From assembly GCA_046349035.1 (NCBI GenBank), contig JAXMDC010000003.1:248001-312000 (forward strand): a stretch of DNA of 64,000 nt, written 5' to 3'. Shown here piece after piece: positions 17,980-26,783 of the stretch. A program made the position numbers and the translations under genes. Under the pieces are notes generated by a model. It searched no databases. It was not told the origin of the DNA and saw only the letters and a list, made by a program, of their open reading frames with translations. Every line of letters begins with the position of its first letter. Position 1 is the stretch's first letter. This stretch comes from JAXMDC01 sp046349035. Lineage in GTDB: Bacteria > Pseudomonadota > Alphaproteobacteria > Rhizobiales > Kaistiaceae.

Positions 17980-18177
17980 ATGCGTCTGCGAGGCGAACGA
18001 ATAGTGGCAAGAATGGCACAATAAAGCGGCGCGCTTCTCATAAAGAATCCCGATTTCTGCCGGTTTGCCGACATTCTGTCGCCGAATCAAACCGTAGGCT
18101 CTGAGCTCGTTAAGGGGTCGCGTGACGGCGGCAGTACCGAGTTGTGCCTTATCGAACCCGTTGGAGTCAGGTGAGTC

Positions 18178-18408
18178 ATGGCGCGAGTTACGTTGAAACG
18201 CATACGCGGCGGCCGCGCGGGCGACCCCTCCGCCACGGGCATCAAGAGCGTGTTTTCCACGGTCGGACCGGGTGCAGGGCCGGAGAGCGAGGAGATCCTT
18301 CGCCTCAAGGCGGCGCTGCTAGAGGACCTGGAGCGGGTGGTGGTTACCTTCTTCGCGGCGGCAAATGACGACGAGGCGCCGCAGCAGGCCGAAGCCGCCG
18401 CCAGCTAA
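18178..18408 (+). CDS. small hypothetical protein (76 aa)
   Basis: 76 residues. ATG at 18178 preceded by GGAGTCAGGTGAG. The N-terminus is basic (MARVTLKRIRGGRAG) and the second half acidic and helical (EILRLKAALLEDLERVVVTFF). There is no signal peptide. A hairpin 44 nt after the stop could end its transcript, which supports a real gene. Function unknown; the mix of basic head and helix might suit a small DNA- or RNA-associated protein. Confidence 0.55.
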   Translation: MARVTLKRIRGGRAGDPSATGIKSVFSTVGPGAGPESEEILRLKAALLEDLERVVVTFFAAANDDEAPQQAEAAAS

Positions 18409-18452
18409 GACAGACAGCAATACGGGGGCGGCGCGAGTACCGTCGATCCCGC

Positions 18453-18496
18453 AGAGAGCGTGGTGGTTTTTGTAACGAGTAGCTACCACGCTCTCT
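18453..18496 (+). terminator. long-stem hairpin after the 76-aa gene
   Basis: AGAGAGCGTGGTGG (18453-18466) pairs with CTACCACGCTCTCT (18483-18496), one G-T wobble, across a 16-nt loop. CTCTTTAT follows. It fits a rightward terminator between the small gene and the convergent cyclase gene. Confidence 0.6.
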
Positions 18497-18529
18497 CTCT
18501 TTATCCCGCCTTCGTAATCGTCAGGCCCC

Positions 18530-19969
18530 CTACTCGGCTCCGGCACGGCCGGCTTGCGACCATCGGGTCGGGGCGGCGCCATCGCTTCGCGCGACGGCAA
18601 TGTCGACGAGGCGCGGGCGCGGGTCGATCGGCAGCGGGCGAACGGTGCCGGCGGACCGCCGGCGAGCCAAGATTTCGAGCGGGGCATTGCGGCCCCGCAA
18701 GCGCTGCGGGTCGGACGACTCGAACCCCTCCAGCAGCGCCGCGGCCTCGATCGCCGGCACCACCGCCCGTACAGCCTCAGCAAGGTCGGCACTGACGATG
18801 ATGTCGGCGCCGAAATCGCGGGTGATGGTCTCCAAGCGGCTGGCGACATTGACCGCGTCGCCAACCGTGGCGAATTCGAGGCGGCTGTCGCCGCCGACAT
18901 CGCCGAGCACCACCGGCCCCCAATGGATGCCAATGCTGAGGCTGATGCCGGACTGGCCGGCGGCAGCGCGCTCGGCGTTCCACAGCTCAAGGCTCGCCAT
19001 CATGGCTCGGGCGCAGGCCAGGGCGTTGGCGGCATCGCGCGGACCGGGATCGGGCGTGCCGAAGGTGGCCATCAGGCCGTCGCCGAGATACTTGTCGAGC
19101 GTACCGCCATGGGCGAACACCGCTGCCTGCATACGCTCGTGAAACTGGCGGAGCATGCCGATCACCGCGGTCGGCGGCTCGCCTTCGGCCAGGGTGGTGG
19201 AGCCGACGATGTCGGCGAACATCACCGCCACCGTCTGCTGGCGCACCTCGCCGAGGTCGCGGTCGGCATCGGCGAGTTGCTCGACCAGGTTAGGCGAGAA
19301 GTAGCGCGCCAGCTGAGTGCGTTCGCGCTCGGCCTTCACCTGGCGAAGGGCGATCGCCCGCGAGCGGGCAACCGCGCCGGTCAGGAGGCAGCAGACGACG
19401 AGGAGCAGGAATCCCTGCTTCAACGCCAGCTGCGCCAGGACCGCCATCGGGTCGACGATAACCTCGGAGGTGAGGCCGCCGATCGGCACGAACTTGGTGC
19501 CGGGACTATTGGCGACCCAGAGCGTCGCACCCGCCCAGAACACAACGGCGACGAAGCCGGTCCACAGCACCTGCCGCGGCGAGTAGGAGAGCGTGGAGAG
19601 GGCGACGACCAACAGCGGGTAGAGCATGTTGTCGAGGCGAAGGCGCATCGGCAGCGTGATCCACTCGTCGCCGCCGAAGGGGTTGGGAAAGGCGAGCGCG
19701 AAAGTGACGATCGCCAGGTCGGCGACCGGCACCACCCAGCGCGTCCACTCCGCCGCCGGGGCGCCGGGCAGACCGCGCGCCGGCAAAAGCGACAACGCGC
19801 CAGTGACGACGAAGCTCAGCATCAGCGCGTGGTAATAGAGGACCTGGGGCCAGGGGCTGACCACGGCGAGGTAGGTGGCGATGAGGGCGAGCGCGACCAA
19901 GCGCAGCCGAAAGGCCAGCCACAGGCCCCGACGCTCTTCCTCAGCAAATGCCGCGTTAAGCCGTTCCAC
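18530..19969 (-). CDS. membrane class III adenylate cyclase
   Basis: 479 residues. Six or so transmembrane helices fill about 20-215, followed by a linker (QVKAERERTQLARYFSPNLVEQL) and a class III cyclase domain at about 245-420. Metal-binding Asp residues lie in MFADIVGST and DKYLGDG. The transition-state and purine-side elements are GIHWGPVVLGDVGG and DAVNVASRLE. It should make cAMP from ATP at the inner face of the membrane, with the membrane part as sensor. The GDG element and the ARYFSP linker are typical of bacterial AC-type enzymes. Single gene. Confidence 0.88.
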   Translation of the reverse strand: MERLNAAFAEEERRGLWLAFRLRLVALALIATYLAVVSPWPQVLYYHALMLSFVVTGALSLLPARGLPGAPAAEWTRWVVPVADLAIVTFALAFPNPFGGDEWITLPMRLRLDNMLYPLLVVALSTLSYSPRQVLWTGFVAVVFWAGATLWVANSPGTKFVPIGGLTSEVIVDPMAVLAQLALKQGFLLLVVCCLLTGAVARSRAIALRQVKAERERTQLARYFSPNLVEQLADADRDLGEVRQQTVAVMFADIVGSTTLAEGEPPTAVIGMLRQFHERMQAAVFAHGGTLDKYLGDGLMATFGTPDPGPRDAANALACARAMMASLELWNAERAAAGQSGISLSIGIHWGPVVLGDVGGDSRLEFATVGDAVNVASRLETITRDFGADIIVSADLAEAVRAVVPAIEAAALLEGFESSDPQRLRGRNAPLEILARRRSAGTVRPLPIDPRPRLVDIAVARSDGAAPTRWSQAGRAGAE

Positions 19970-20030
19970 GCTACCGACGCCCCCGAAAGGTGCGGCATTC
20001 TAGCGCCGCAGCGGCCCCTCCACTACCGCC

Positions 20031-20306
20031 CTACTTCGACATCCGGCCGATGGTGTCGACGAGTTCGTCGATCTTGTGCCGCTGCTCCAGCGCGTCGCCG
20101 GACGACAGGGCGCCGGCCACGCAGTGGGAAATATGGTCGCGCAGAATCTCCTCCTCGACCTTCTGCAGCGCCGCGCGAACGGCGTGAATCTGAGTGAGGA
20201 TATCGATGCAGTAACGGTTCTCGTCAGCCATCCGGAGGATGCCGCGCACTTGGCCCTCGATGCGGTTCAAACGGGTTGCGACGAGTTGGCGTGTCTTGTC
20301 GTGCAT
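20031..20306 (-). CDS. csoR: CsoR-family copper-sensing repressor
   Basis: 91 residues from the ATG at 20306. CsoR/RcnR fold with DNA-contact region RLNRIEGQVRGI. The copper fingerprint is complete: Cys33, His58 and Cys62 (RYCID and RDHISHC). This predicts Cu(I) binding and release of DNA. It is divergent from the copper ATPase gene, and a CsoR-type palindrome lies 11-27 nt upstream of its start. Both genes are therefore probably repressed by it. Confidence 0.93.
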   Translation of the reverse strand: MHDKTRQLVATRLNRIEGQVRGILRMADENRYCIDILTQIHAVRAALQKVEEEILRDHISHCVAGALSSGDALEQRHKIDELVDTIGRMSK

Positions 20307-20308
20307 GC

Positions 20309-20336
20309 TTGATACCATACCCCTGAGGGGTATATA
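20309..20336 (+). promoter_or_regulatory. copA promoter with CsoR operator in the spacer
   Basis: TTGATA (20309-20314), 16-bp spacer, TATATA (20331-20336). The spacer and -10 edge hold the palindrome ATACCCC-TGA-GGGGTAT (20317-20333), which matches CsoR operators. Transcription would start near 20343, giving a ~20-nt leader to the ATG at 20363. The ATG at 20336 falls inside the -10 box. Confidence 0.8.
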
Positions 20337-20362
20337 TGACAAGGACAGCAAGGCGTTCCGCC

Positions 20363-22804
20363 ATGGACCACTCGCACACTGCGTCCGAAAAGCCCGCCGG
20401 GACCACGAATCCCCATTCCGGCAAGGCGCCGAAACCGCCGGCAATGCGTCATGCCCTGCCGATGCCGGCCGGTCCGGCTCCCGGCCTGGAGCGCGACCCC
20501 GTCTGCAGCATGTGGGTCGATCCCAAGACCGCGGGACATGCCGAGCACAACGGCAAGACCTATTACTTCTGCTGCGACGGGTGCCGGACTTCGTTTCTGG
20601 CCGACCCCGGCAAGTACCTGAAGGCCGAGGCCAGCCCCCCCGAAAGGCCGGCCGGCAAACGGCCGTCGGCTGCGCCGGCCGCGCCGGCGGCATCGCTCGC
20701 CACCGCCATCCACACTTGCCCGATGCACCCGGAAGTCCGGCAGGTCGGACCGGGAAGCTGCCCGATCTGCGGAATGGCGCTCGAACCAGTCGTCGTAAGC
20801 GCTGACAGCGGTCCCAATCCCGAACTCGCCGACATGAAGCGTCGGCTGATCATGGCGGCGGTCCTGACCGTGCCGATCGTGGTTCTCGGTATGGCCGGCG
20901 ACCTCCTCGGGTTCGCCCACCTCTTCGGCGGCGCGGCGATGAACTGGGCGGAGCTGATATTGGCAACGCCGGTCGTCTTCTGGGCCGGGCTGCCGCTCTT
21001 TCAGCGCGGCTGGCAGTCGCTGGTAACGCGCAACCTCAACATGTTCACGCTGATCGCGATGGGGGTCGGCGTCGCGTTCCTCTACAGCCTCGTCGCCACG
21101 CTGACGCCGGACATCTTCCCGGAAGGGTTCCGCGCCGGCGGCCATGTCGCCGTCTATTTCGAAGCGGCGGCGGCGATCACCACCCTGGTGCTGGTCGGTC
21201 AGGTGCTGGAACTCGGCGCACGCGAGCGAACCTCGGGGGCGATTCGCGCTCTCCTTGACCTTTCGCCAAAGACGGCGCTGCGCGTCGGCGAAGGCGGCGA
21301 CGAAGAGGTGGCGCTCGATGCGGTGGAGGTAGGCGACCTCCTGCGCGTTCGCCCGGGCGAAAAAGTCCCCGTCGACGGCGAGGTGGTCGAGGGCCAGGCG
21401 AGCGTCGACGAATCGATGGTCACCGGCGAATCGATGCCGGTCAGCAAGACGGTGGGCGCCAAGGCGATCGGCGGAACCCTGTCGCGGAGCAGCGGTTTCG
21501 TGATGCGGGCCGAACGGGTCGGCAGCGAGACGACGCTTGCGCGGATCGTTCAGTTGGTAGCGGACGCACAGCGCAGCCGCGCGCCGATCCAACGCCTGGC
21601 CGACCGGGTTTCGGGCTGGTTCGTGCCGGCAGTCATCCTGGTCGCCGTGCTCGCCTTCGCCGCCTGGGCAACCTTCGGGCCGGATCCGCGCTTCAGCTAC
21701 GGGCTGATTGCCGCGGTCGCCGTGCTGATTATCGCCTGCCCGTGCGCCCTCGGCCTCGCCACGCCGATCGCTGTGACGGTCGGCATCGGCCGTGGCGCTC
21801 AGTCCGGAATCCTCGTCCGCAATGCCGAGGCACTGGAACGGCTGGAGCGGGTCGACACGCTGGTCATCGACAAGACCGGCACGCTGACCCAAGGGCGTCC
21901 AGCGGTAACCGCCGTTGTCACCCGCGGCGTCAGCGAGGCGGAGCTGATACGCCTGGCGGCAAGCGCCGAGCGAGGTAGCGAGCATCCGTTGGCGGCGGCC
22001 ATCATTGCCAAGGCGCGAGCGGTCGGCGCCAACCTCGCGACACCGACGGGCTTCTCGGCAACGCCCGGCAAGGGCGTCAGCGCCACGGTCGGCGGCAGGC
22101 TCATCGCCGTCGGTACGGCCGCGTTCATGGCCGAGCGCGGCATCGACACCGCCACCCTCGCCAGCGCCGCCGACATCCTGCGGGCAGGCGGTGCGACAGC
22201 GATGTTCGTTGCCGCCGAGCGCGACCTGATCGGCATCCTCGCCGTGGCCGATCCGATCAAGGAGACGACGCCGGATGCGCTTGCCGGTCTCCGGGCGGCC
22301 GGCATCGACATCGTGATGCTCACCGGCGACAATCGGACGACAGCGCGAGCGATCGCCGAACGACTGGGGATCGCCGATTTCGAGGCCGACATCCTGCCCG
22401 ACGGAAAGGCGCGGGTGGTCGCCAAGCTTCGCGAGCAGGGCCGAGTGGTGGCGATGGCCGGCGACGGCGTCAACGATGCTCCTGCCCTCGCCGCCGCCGA
22501 TGTCGGCATCGCCATGGGCAGCGGCACCGACGTCGCCATCGAAAGCGCAGGGGTAACGCTGCTCAAGGGCGACCTCATGGGCATCGTCCACGCTCGCCGT
22601 CTCTCGGCGGCCACAATGCGGACGATCCGGCAGAACCTCTTCTTCGCCTTCATCTACAATGCCGCCGGCGTGCCGATCGCCGCCGGACTGCTCTATCCGT
22701 TCTTCGGGATCCTGCTATCGCCGGTGATCGCGGCGGCGGCGATGTCCCTCTCCTCGGTCAGCGTGATTGCCAATTCGCTTCGCCTGCGGGCGATAAGGTT
22801 CTAG
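20363..22804 (+). CDS. copA: Cu(I)-exporting P1B-type ATPase
   Basis: 813 residues. The start at 20363 is preferred because the ATG at 20336 overlaps the promoter. Instead of an HMA domain the N-terminus has a His-rich head, a YHS-type Cys domain (about 45-86, DPVCSMW and CCDGC) and a second Cys-rich metal module (about 117-142, HTCPMHPEV and CPICGM). Core motifs: C459-P-C461, D503KTGTLT (phosphorylated Asp), SEHPLA, TGDN and GDGVNDAPAL. The last two helices fit the Cu(I) class: N-x6-YN-x4-P and P-x6-M-x2-SS-x5-N. It pumps Cu(I) to the periplasm. Followed 38 nt later by a DUF305 gene. Confidence 0.95.
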   Translation: MDHSHTASEKPAGTTNPHSGKAPKPPAMRHALPMPAGPAPGLERDPVCSMWVDPKTAGHAEHNGKTYYFCCDGCRTSFLADPGKYLKAEASPPERPAGKRPSAAPAAPAASLATAIHTCPMHPEVRQVGPGSCPICGMALEPVVVSADSGPNPELADMKRRLIMAAVLTVPIVVLGMAGDLLGFAHLFGGAAMNWAELILATPVVFWAGLPLFQRGWQSLVTRNLNMFTLIAMGVGVAFLYSLVATLTPDIFPEGFRAGGHVAVYFEAAAAITTLVLVGQVLELGARERTSGAIRALLDLSPKTALRVGEGGDEEVALDAVEVGDLLRVRPGEKVPVDGEVVEGQASVDESMVTGESMPVSKTVGAKAIGGTLSRSSGFVMRAERVGSETTLARIVQLVADAQRSRAPIQRLADRVSGWFVPAVILVAVLAFAAWATFGPDPRFSYGLIAAVAVLIIACPCALGLATPIAVTVGIGRGAQSGILVRNAEALERLERVDTLVIDKTGTLTQGRPAVTAVVTRGVSEAELIRLAASAERGSEHPLAAAIIAKARAVGANLATPTGFSATPGKGVSATVGGRLIAVGTAAFMAERGIDTATLASAADILRAGGATAMFVAAERDLIGILAVADPIKETTPDALAGLRAAGIDIVMLTGDNRTTARAIAERLGIADFEADILPDGKARVVAKLREQGRVVAMAGDGVNDAPALAAADVGIAMGSGTDVAIESAGVTLLKGDLMGIVHARRLSAATMRTIRQNLFFAFIYNAAGVPIAAGLLYPFFGILLSPVIAAAAMSLSSVSVIANSLRLRAIRF

Positions 22805-22842
22805 CCTCGACCAACGCGTTACACCCGGAAAAGGAGTTTCCC

Positions 22843-23229
22843 ATGCGTCCCGCGACAATTCTGAGTCTCTTCGCCCTCGCAACCCTCCCGGTCCTCGCCA
22901 GTGCCCAGAACGCCGCCCCGCCGATGACCATGCCCGGCATGGACCACAATCCCGGGGTGATGACGCCGGCGAGCATGGCGCTGATGCGGGCGAACGAGAC
23001 GATGATGAAGGACATGAACATCACCATGTCCGGCAAGGCCGACCGCGACTTCGCGGTGATGATGATCGCGCACCATCAGGGAGCCATCGAGATGGCCAAG
23101 GCCGAGTTGCAATACGGCAAGGAGCCGGAACTCAAGGAACTCGCCCAGCGAATCATCGCCGCGCAGGAGACCGAGATAGCCTTGATGAAGGACTGGATTA
23201 CCCGCGACCAGGCCGACGATCACCACTAG
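22843..23229 (+). CDS. DUF305 exported copper-associated protein
   Basis: 128 residues, strong AAAGGAG ribosome site. Signal peptide about 1-22, then a Met/His-rich mature protein: MTMPGMDHNPGVM and the DUF305 signature MIAHHQGAIEMAK. Met and His clusters suit Cu(I)/Cu(II) binding in the periplasm, as reported for CopM-like proteins. It follows copA by 38 nt and probably shares its CsoR-controlled transcript. Confidence 0.88.
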   Translation: MRPATILSLFALATLPVLASAQNAAPPMTMPGMDHNPGVMTPASMALMRANETMMKDMNITMSGKADRDFAVMMIAHHQGAIEMAKAELQYGKEPELKELAQRIIAAQETEIALMKDWITRDQADDHH

Positions 23230-23614
23230 GCCGGCCGTTCCGCTTCGAATACCGCGGAAGCGACGCCAAGCGCGCCGCGCATGAACCCGCGCGGCGGCAT
23301 TGCTCTCTCCGTCAATTCGTCGGCGCGGCTGCCCGCCGCCCCGTCAGCGCTAGCTTCATCTGGCAGAGGCGTGCCCACGCCTCTGCCGCCGCTTCGCCGG
23401 CTGCCCGGCCGCGAAGCGACGTCGGCAACGACAATAGACGGTTACTGTTAACAATCCGATTCTCCGTAGTTGGGAAGTGGTTCCGTTACCAATTCCCGGC
23501 GAATATTCACGAACTCGGTCAGCTTAATCGTTTGTAGATTTGGCGGCCCTAGTTGAATCCATCTGCCAAGACTCCACCTTTGCAGACCGGAATTTCGCTT
23601 CTGGGAGTACGGAA
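23230..23614. other. 385-nt gap upstream of the HerA-like gene
   Basis: Contains a 12-bp hairpin at 23362-23387 and a noticeably AT-richer stretch at about 23430-23560, including GTTACTGTTAACAATCCG, which probably holds the promoter of the 23615 gene. No convincing coding frame or RNA gene seen. Confidence 0.5.
23362..23387. terminator. 12-bp hairpin downstream of the copper operon
   Basis: GGCAGAGGCGTG (23362-23373) and CACGCCTCTGCC (23376-23387) are perfect complements two bases apart, 133 nt after the DUF305 stop. There is no T-run, so termination is plausible but not proven. Confidence 0.45.
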
Positions 23615-25399
23615 ATGTCCGCCGATCAGAGCATGCCGGCCGGGACGGCCGCATCGGACGCGATCGCCTCGGTCCTCTCGGTACACGGATCGCAGGCCGC
23701 GGTGGGGCTGTCGCGGGAGACTCTGCAAGAGCTCAAGGCCAACCCGCCGACGGTCGGCAAGTTTCTCGGCATCAGCCGCGGGGATTCGCTGTTGATCGGC
23801 CTTGTCACCGACGTCACGGTGGAAATGCCGCAAACGGTCCGCGATCTCGGTTACCACGCCGTCGCCAACATCGACCTCCTCGGCGAAATTCGCAATGCCA
23901 GCGGCAGCGACGCGCGTTTCCAGCGCGGCGTATCCAACTATCCGGCGATCGGCGACCGGGCGCGGCTGATGGGCGGACGCGACCTGCGCCTGGTCTACGG
24001 CTCGGAAGGCGCAGACTGCATCAATGTCGGCGCGCTCTATCAGGATGAGACGATCGGCGCCTTCGTCAGGGTCGACGATTTGCTGCGCAAGCACTTCGCG
24101 GTGCTGGGAACGACGGGCGTCGGCAAGTCGAGCGGCGTGGCGCTGCTGCTGCGCGAGATCATGAAGGCACGGCCGGACCTGCGCGTGTTCGTGCTCGACG
24201 GCCACAACGAATACGGCCACTGCTTCGGGCCGCGGGCGCAGGTGTTCAACCCGGCAAATCTCCGGCTGCCGTTCTGGCTGTTCAACTTCGAGGAAACCGT
24301 CGACGTGCTGTTCGGGGCCCGCCCCGGCATCGACGAGGAGATGGAGATCCTCGCCGAGGTGATCCCGCTCGCCAAGGGCATGTACTGCTCCAACCGCGCG
24401 GTCTCCGACCGCCCCGGCCTCAAGCGCCTCGACAGTCGCCTTACCGGCTTTACCGTCGACGCGCCGGTGCCGTACCGCATCGAAGACTTGGTGCAGCTGA
24501 TCGACGAGCGCATGGGGCGCCTGGAAAACCGCACGCTGCGCGGCCGCTATCTCAGACTGATGTCGCGGATCGAAGCGGTGCGCAACGACCCGCACTACCG
24601 CTTCATGTTCGACAATGCCAATGTCGGCGGCGACACGATGGCGGACGTGCTGCGCGAGATCTTCTGCCTGCAGCCGGGCGGCCCGACAGTGACGGTCATG
24701 CAGCTCGCCGGCTTCCCGGTCGAAGTGGTCGACTCGGTGGTGTCGGTGCTCTGCCGCACCGCCTTCGACCTCGGCCTGTGGAGCGACGGCGCGCTGCCGA
24801 TGCTGTTCGTCTGTGAGGAAGCGCACCGCTACGCCTCGGCCGACCGCACGATCGGCTTCGGCCCGACGCGCAAGGCGCTCTCGCGGATCGCCAAGGAAGG
24901 CCGCAAATACGGCGTGTTCCTCGGCCTCGTCACGCAGCGCCCGGCTGAGCTCGACGCCACCATCATTTCGCAGTGCAGCACGTTCTTCGCGATGCGAATG
25001 GCCAACGAACGCGACCAGGCGCTGCTGAAGTCGGCGGTGTCCGACGCCGGCGCCAACCTCCTTGGCTTCATCCCCTCGCTCGGCATGGCCGAGGTGCTGG
25101 CCTTCGGCGAGGGCGTAGCCCTGCCCATTCGCCTCCGCTTCCACCGCCTGCCGGAAGACGCCGTGCCGCGTAGCGAGGCGGTCTTCCAGGAAGTCGCCGA
25201 CGCGGCCGCGGTCAAGTCGACCGACTTCGTCGAGGTGGCGATCGAGAAGTGGCGCGGCGCGCACATGTCGAGCCGCCGACGCAGCGAGGAGGCGCCGCCG
25301 GTCGAGTCCAAGCCGGCGGAAGAACCGCCGCAGCAGCGCCAAACGCTGGAGCGGCAGCGGGCTCGACTGAAGGAATTCGGCGCGGCGTTCCGCGGGTAG
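23615..25399 (+). CDS. HerA/DUF87-type DNA-translocating ATPase
   Basis: 594 residues; ATG at 23615 with GGGAG 7 nt upstream. An N-terminal beta-rich HAS-barrel-like part (about 30-150) leads into a HerA ATPase core: Walker A GTTGVGKSS (165-173), a VFVLDGHNEYG strand, Walker B LFVCEEAHR with E401-E402, and the QRPAELDATIISQCSTFF segment with sensor and arginine-finger-like residues. HerA proteins are hexameric DNA pumps that work with nucleases such as NurA, or in phage-defence pairs. No nuclease gene is adjacent. The basic, Pro/Glu-rich tail (about 540-594) may be the partner-binding part. Confidence 0.88.
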   Translation: MSADQSMPAGTAASDAIASVLSVHGSQAAVGLSRETLQELKANPPTVGKFLGISRGDSLLIGLVTDVTVEMPQTVRDLGYHAVANIDLLGEIRNASGSDARFQRGVSNYPAIGDRARLMGGRDLRLVYGSEGADCINVGALYQDETIGAFVRVDDLLRKHFAVLGTTGVGKSSGVALLLREIMKARPDLRVFVLDGHNEYGHCFGPRAQVFNPANLRLPFWLFNFEETVDVLFGARPGIDEEMEILAEVIPLAKGMYCSNRAVSDRPGLKRLDSRLTGFTVDAPVPYRIEDLVQLIDERMGRLENRTLRGRYLRLMSRIEAVRNDPHYRFMFDNANVGGDTMADVLREIFCLQPGGPTVTVMQLAGFPVEVVDSVVSVLCRTAFDLGLWSDGALPMLFVCEEAHRYASADRTIGFGPTRKALSRIAKEGRKYGVFLGLVTQRPAELDATIISQCSTFFAMRMANERDQALLKSAVSDAGANLLGFIPSLGMAEVLAFGEGVALPIRLRFHRLPEDAVPRSEAVFQEVADAAAVKSTDFVEVAIEKWRGAHMSSRRRSEEAPPVESKPAEEPPQQRQTLERQRARLKEFGAAFRG

Positions 25400-25420
25400 T
25401 CCTTTTTGGCGGAGCCTGGC

Positions 25421-26284
25421 CTAAGGCTCAGGCTCGGCCTCGCGCTTTTCAGCCCTCCAGCGGCGCCAGAACTCGATCACTTGGCGTAGTGGCAGGAACG
25501 ACGAGCGCGACAGCTCTTTGGCCTTGCGGTTGTGGGCGCGCCGCAGGTCGAGATCGTCCTGCAGGACGTCGTCCAGCACCGAGTGCGTGGCGTAGTCGCT
25601 GCCGGTGAACTGTTTCCAAGCTTCCAGCAGGTCCGAATAGTGGTGGCGATAGGTGCGCACGCGCATTTCGCCATAAAGGTCCCAGGCGCTCTCCCAGCGC
25701 GCCGCGAAATGTTCGGCAATCCGGTTGCGGCGGCGGTCGTCCCACACCGCCGAGCCCCAGCGCGCCAGGACCACCAGGACGAGGCCGGACAGGAACGACG
25801 GCGCCTGGCTGCCACTGCCCTCGGCGAACTTATCGGGAATGAACGGGGCAATGGTGTGGGCCAGGGAAAAGCCGATGCCGAAAATGATGCCGGCCATGCC
25901 GATCTGCATGAGGTAACGGGCAAGGCCGGAGGACACGATCGACCAGCCGCGATTGCCGCGCATCTTCTTCTCGACCTGCACCCGCTCCTCGGTGGTGGCG
26001 TCGAGTTCGCGGAACAGGGCTCGCTTCAAATTGCCGATCGCGCCGGCATAGGAGATCGCGGTGGTGTGCGCGGCCTCGAGATAGATTTCCTCCGGAGTGT
26101 GAAGCACGGCGCGAAGCGCCATGAAGCGCTTCGCCTTTTCCGCGGCCGCGTCCGCGCGCAAAGTGCCCTTGACGAAGGGGTCGTCGGCGACATGCAAGCA
26201 GTAACCGTAGCGCAGTACCTGCTCGGGATTGAGTTCGCGGATGCTCTCGACGCCCTCGGCGGTGGGTCGGTTAACGGTGCTCAA
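25421..26284 (-). CDS. membrane protein of unknown function with large cytosolic flanks
   Basis: 287 residues from a TTG at 26284 placed 6 nt after GAGGGG; the first ATG is 54 codons further in, so the start is uncertain. Two transmembrane helices (about 123-145 and 163-180) separate helical charged flanks. Motifs such as RWESAWDLYGEMRVRTYRHHY and WDDRRRNRIAEHF are not known to me. It converges with the HerA-like gene, 21 nt apart, so the two are not one transcript. No catalytic residues identified. Confidence 0.65.
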   Translation of the reverse strand: MSTVNRPTAEGVESIRELNPEQVLRYGYCLHVADDPFVKGTLRADAAAEKAKRFMALRAVLHTPEEIYLEAAHTTAISYAGAIGNLKRALFRELDATTEERVQVEKKMRGNRGWSIVSSGLARYLMQIGMAGIIFGIGFSLAHTIAPFIPDKFAEGSGSQAPSFLSGLVLVVLARWGSAVWDDRRRNRIAEHFAARWESAWDLYGEMRVRTYRHHYSDLLEAWKQFTGSDYATHSVLDDVLQDDLDLRRAHNRKAKELSRSSFLPLRQVIEFWRRWRAEKREAEPEP

Positions 26285-26411
26285 GGCATTCCCCTCAACC
26301 AATTCTAGCAGAGCCGGGCTGCCGGCGATCCCGGCTTGTCGTCCCGCTCAAGCTGTGGTCCATGTTCCTCCGCCTGCCAATGGGGCGGAGCCGGTCGAAC
26401 GAGGTGAGTGG

Positions 26412-26780
26412 ATGTTGCGCACAGTGATGGCAACGGCGGTCGTCCTTGGCGCTGCAACGGGCTTGGCCCTCGCCGCCACCGACGCCGAATTGCGGCTCAA
26501 GATCGTCGGCTATTGGAGCGACAACCCCGACTGTCACGGAGCGGTGATGGTGTTCCGCGGCGACGGCAGCATGGTCCAGGTCGACTTCGACACCAAGCGC
26601 ATCCCGCCGATGATCACTATGGCGGACGGTACCTTCGAGATCGCCGACGGTAGACTCTCCGGCACGATGAACGGCCAGGCGATGCCGACTGTCGGACTCC
26701 GCTTCGAGGACGACCGCATTTACTTCGTCGAAGGGCGCGATGAGTCCTACCTGGTCAACTGTCCGTCGGGACCACGCTGA
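26412..26780 (+). CDS. small exported protein, hypothetical
   Basis: 122 residues from the ATG at 26412, 7 nt after GAGG (GAGGTGAG). Longer in-frame starts at 26229 run through the divergent gene and lack a signal peptide. Signal peptide about 1-21, then a small beta domain with ratios typical of lipocalin-like META/DUF proteins (GYWSDNPDC, GDGSMVQVDF, DESYLVNC). Two Cys could pair. Function unknown. Confidence 0.65.
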   Translation: MLRTVMATAVVLGAATGLALAATDAELRLKIVGYWSDNPDCHGAVMVFRGDGSMVQVDFDTKRIPPMITMADGTFEIADGRLSGTMNGQAMPTVGLRFEDDRIYFVEGRDESYLVNCPSGPR

Positions 26781-26783
26781 GAT

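Noticed and set aside
20267..22591. 774-codon open frame antisense to the copper ATPase
   Set aside because: Arg/Asp/Gly-heavy translation without any domain, fully covered by copA with intact motifs. It is a GC3 shadow.
23549..25342. 597-codon antisense frame over the HerA-like gene
   Set aside because: Composition typical of antisense of GC-rich coding DNA; Walker motifs on the plus strand are intact.
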